Assembly (NCBI GenBank): GCA_016903675.1
Contig: JADQBA010000288.1
Span: 1-5,903, forward strand
DNA length: 5,903 bases
From: Stigonema ocellatum SAG 48.90 = DSM 106950
GTDB taxonomy: Bacteria; Cyanobacteriota; Cyanobacteriia; Cyanobacteriales; Nostocaceae
Reading direction: 5' to 3'
Below are positions 5,151 to 5,903 of the stretch, in pieces. The notes under the pieces are model-generated. The model worked only from the letters and a program-made list of their open reading frames with translations, did no database searches and was not told the DNA's origin. Position numbers and translations under genes: made by a program. Position 1 is the stretch's first letter, and every line of letters begins with the position of its first letter.

Positions 5151-5636
5151 ATGAAGATATTTTACAATTTTTGTTTCCAACTTAGCTTAACATGGATACT
5201 TTTTCCATCCTTGTTTTTAGGGAATTTTGCCACTAGAGGTTTAATTTCCACCGCTTTAGTCTTTAATTCAAAAGTTAACGCTCAAACTCAAACTCCAGCA
5301 CCAGTTAACAATGATGAAGTTCAGAGCTATGCCCGAGCTATGTTAGCAATGGAGCCAGCGCGTCAACAAGCCTTTGAAGAAATTAAGAAAATTCTGGGTA
5401 GTGCGGAACCTCCTAAGATTGTTTGTAATGATTCCAACAGCCTAAGTAGTCTTCCCAGCAAGGCTCGAGATATAGCTATGAAATACTGCAACCGCTATCA
5501 AAAAGTAGTTGAAGATAATGGTCTAACCATTGAGCGCTTCAATAAGCTGACTGTAGATATACAAAATAATGAGACTTTAAAACGGCAGATTTACAATACA
5601 TTACTTCGCCTACAAAAGAGTTCTAGCTCTCAATAA
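5151..5636 (+). CDS. Secreted DUF4168-domain protein
   Basis: The protein has 161 residues. Residues 1-44 look like a signal sequence: a Lys near the start, a long hydrophobic stretch (about 8-37), and a likely signal-peptidase cut after VNA (42-44), giving a mature protein that begins QTQTPAPVN in the periplasm or outside. The DUF4168 domain follows (about 54-155), recognised from SYARAMLAMEPARQQAFEEIK, the IVCND...LPSKARDIAMKYCN segment, and a final NGLTIERFNKLT...LKRQIYNTLLRLQ helix. Cys92 and Cys113 are its only mature-part cysteines and could form a disulfide. DUF4168 proteins are common in cyanobacteria and have no established function. The gene has only a weak ribosome site (AAGAGAGAAA) and stands alone, with repeat-rich DNA on both sides. 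Confidence 0.88.
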   Translation: MKIFYNFCFQLSLTWILFPSLFLGNFATRGLISTALVFNSKVNAQTQTPAPVNNDEVQSYARAMLAMEPARQQAFEEIKKILGSAEPPKIVCNDSNSLSSLPSKARDIAMKYCNRYQKVVEDNGLTIERFNKLTVDIQNNETLKRQIYNTLLRLQKSSSSQ

Positions 5637-5739
5637 AAGAATTATGAATGCTGAATTATTAACCCCAAGTAGCTAGTTATCTTCCACTGCTAACGCATCG
5701 TGTCAGCCCCTTCTCAGTAGCAAAGACGCACTCGCGTTC

Positions 5740-5767
5740 GGGTTCGTTAAAAGTCAAAATTCAAAAG
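5740..5767 (+). repeat. Dispersed repeat, copy 2
   Basis: GGGTTCGTTAAAAGTCA followed by AAATTCAAAAG. It matches the reverse complement of 4619-4647 apart from one substitution and a central change, so the two copies flank the DUF4168 region in inverted orientation. Confidence 0.6.
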
Positions 5768-5785
5768 TTATTTAAGCAATAAAAT

Positions 5786-5810
5786 CCCTTCCAGGTAAAA
5801 AATGGAGGGG
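5786..5810 (+). other. 8-bp hairpin over a Shine-Dalgarno-like sequence
   Basis: CCCTTCCA (5786-5793) pairs with TGGAGGGG (5803-5810) with one G-U pair and a 9-nt loop. The right arm contains GGAGG six bases before ATG at 5815, which opens an 8-codon frame ending at 5841. On the minus strand the stem is followed by ATTTTATT, weakly like a terminator for something encoded to the right. Neither reading is well supported. Confidence 0.35.
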
Positions 5811-5903
5811 TATCATGTTAAACGAAATAATAACGATTTAGAGCTTGTTTTCAAAGTCCTTAGTGATGTATCAAATACTTTTAGATAGAACTAAATCCCC
5901 CTT

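Larger units (their letters stand above)
5637..5903. other. Intergenic tail with no recognisable gene
   Basis: This stretch contains one dispersed-repeat copy and one hairpin. No frame running to the right edge has a plausible start and family resemblance. No terminator is evident directly after the DUF4168 stop. Confidence 0.7.

Overview
This window looks like chromosomal DNA from a filamentous, heterocyst-type cyanobacterium (order Nostocales). The evidence is four copies of the HIP1 octamer GCGATCGC (1970, 2806, 3599 and 4318), long strictly tandem 7-bp and 9-bp repeats of the STRR type, small GC-rich dispersed hairpin repeats, and cyanobacterial-type RDD, DUF1868, HolA and DUF4168 proteins. 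No HIP1 site falls in the left 1.7 kb, which fits that part being a mobile element. The species cannot be named from this window.

Left part (1-1750): a large tnpB gene on the minus strand runs off the left edge. Its three RuvC acidic residues and its zinc finger are in place. Divergent from it is a small plus-strand gene resembling a ribbon-helix-helix protein, split into two frames at a 33-bp inverted-repeat segment. Three consecutive hairpins follow (1579-1707) and may mark the left end of the element. No tnpA is visible. The guide-RNA end of the element would lie off the left edge.

Middle (1751-4521): an RDD-family membrane protein gene (plus) converges on a DUF1868 two-histidine phosphoesterase-like gene (minus). 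Between and inside their 3' ends lies an array of 22 heptamers in unbroken 7-bp register (2518-2671), which supplies the last six residues and the stop codon of both proteins. The DUF1868 gene is divergent from holA (DNA polymerase III delta subunit), with 75 bp between the start codons; DUF1868 appears to start at TTG.

Right part (4522-5903): a 629-bp gene-free stretch holds nested inverted structures. Outermost are two inverted 9-bp arrays that put G5 runs on opposite strands (4531-4575 and 4963-5027). Inside them is a 116-bp imperfect palindrome (4729-4844) whose apex is a second nonamer array, GACGCAYCG. After it comes a secreted DUF4168 protein gene (5151-5636). The remaining 267 bp hold an inverted copy of a repeat also present at 4619, and a small hairpin.

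The genes form no evident pathway or operon: a housekeeping replication gene and three poorly characterised cyanobacterial genes sit beside a transposon-type nuclease and much repeat DNA. The most distinctive content is the repeat architecture, namely the array that ends two genes and the nested palindrome downstream of holA. I see no clear evidence of a complete new defence or metabolic system.
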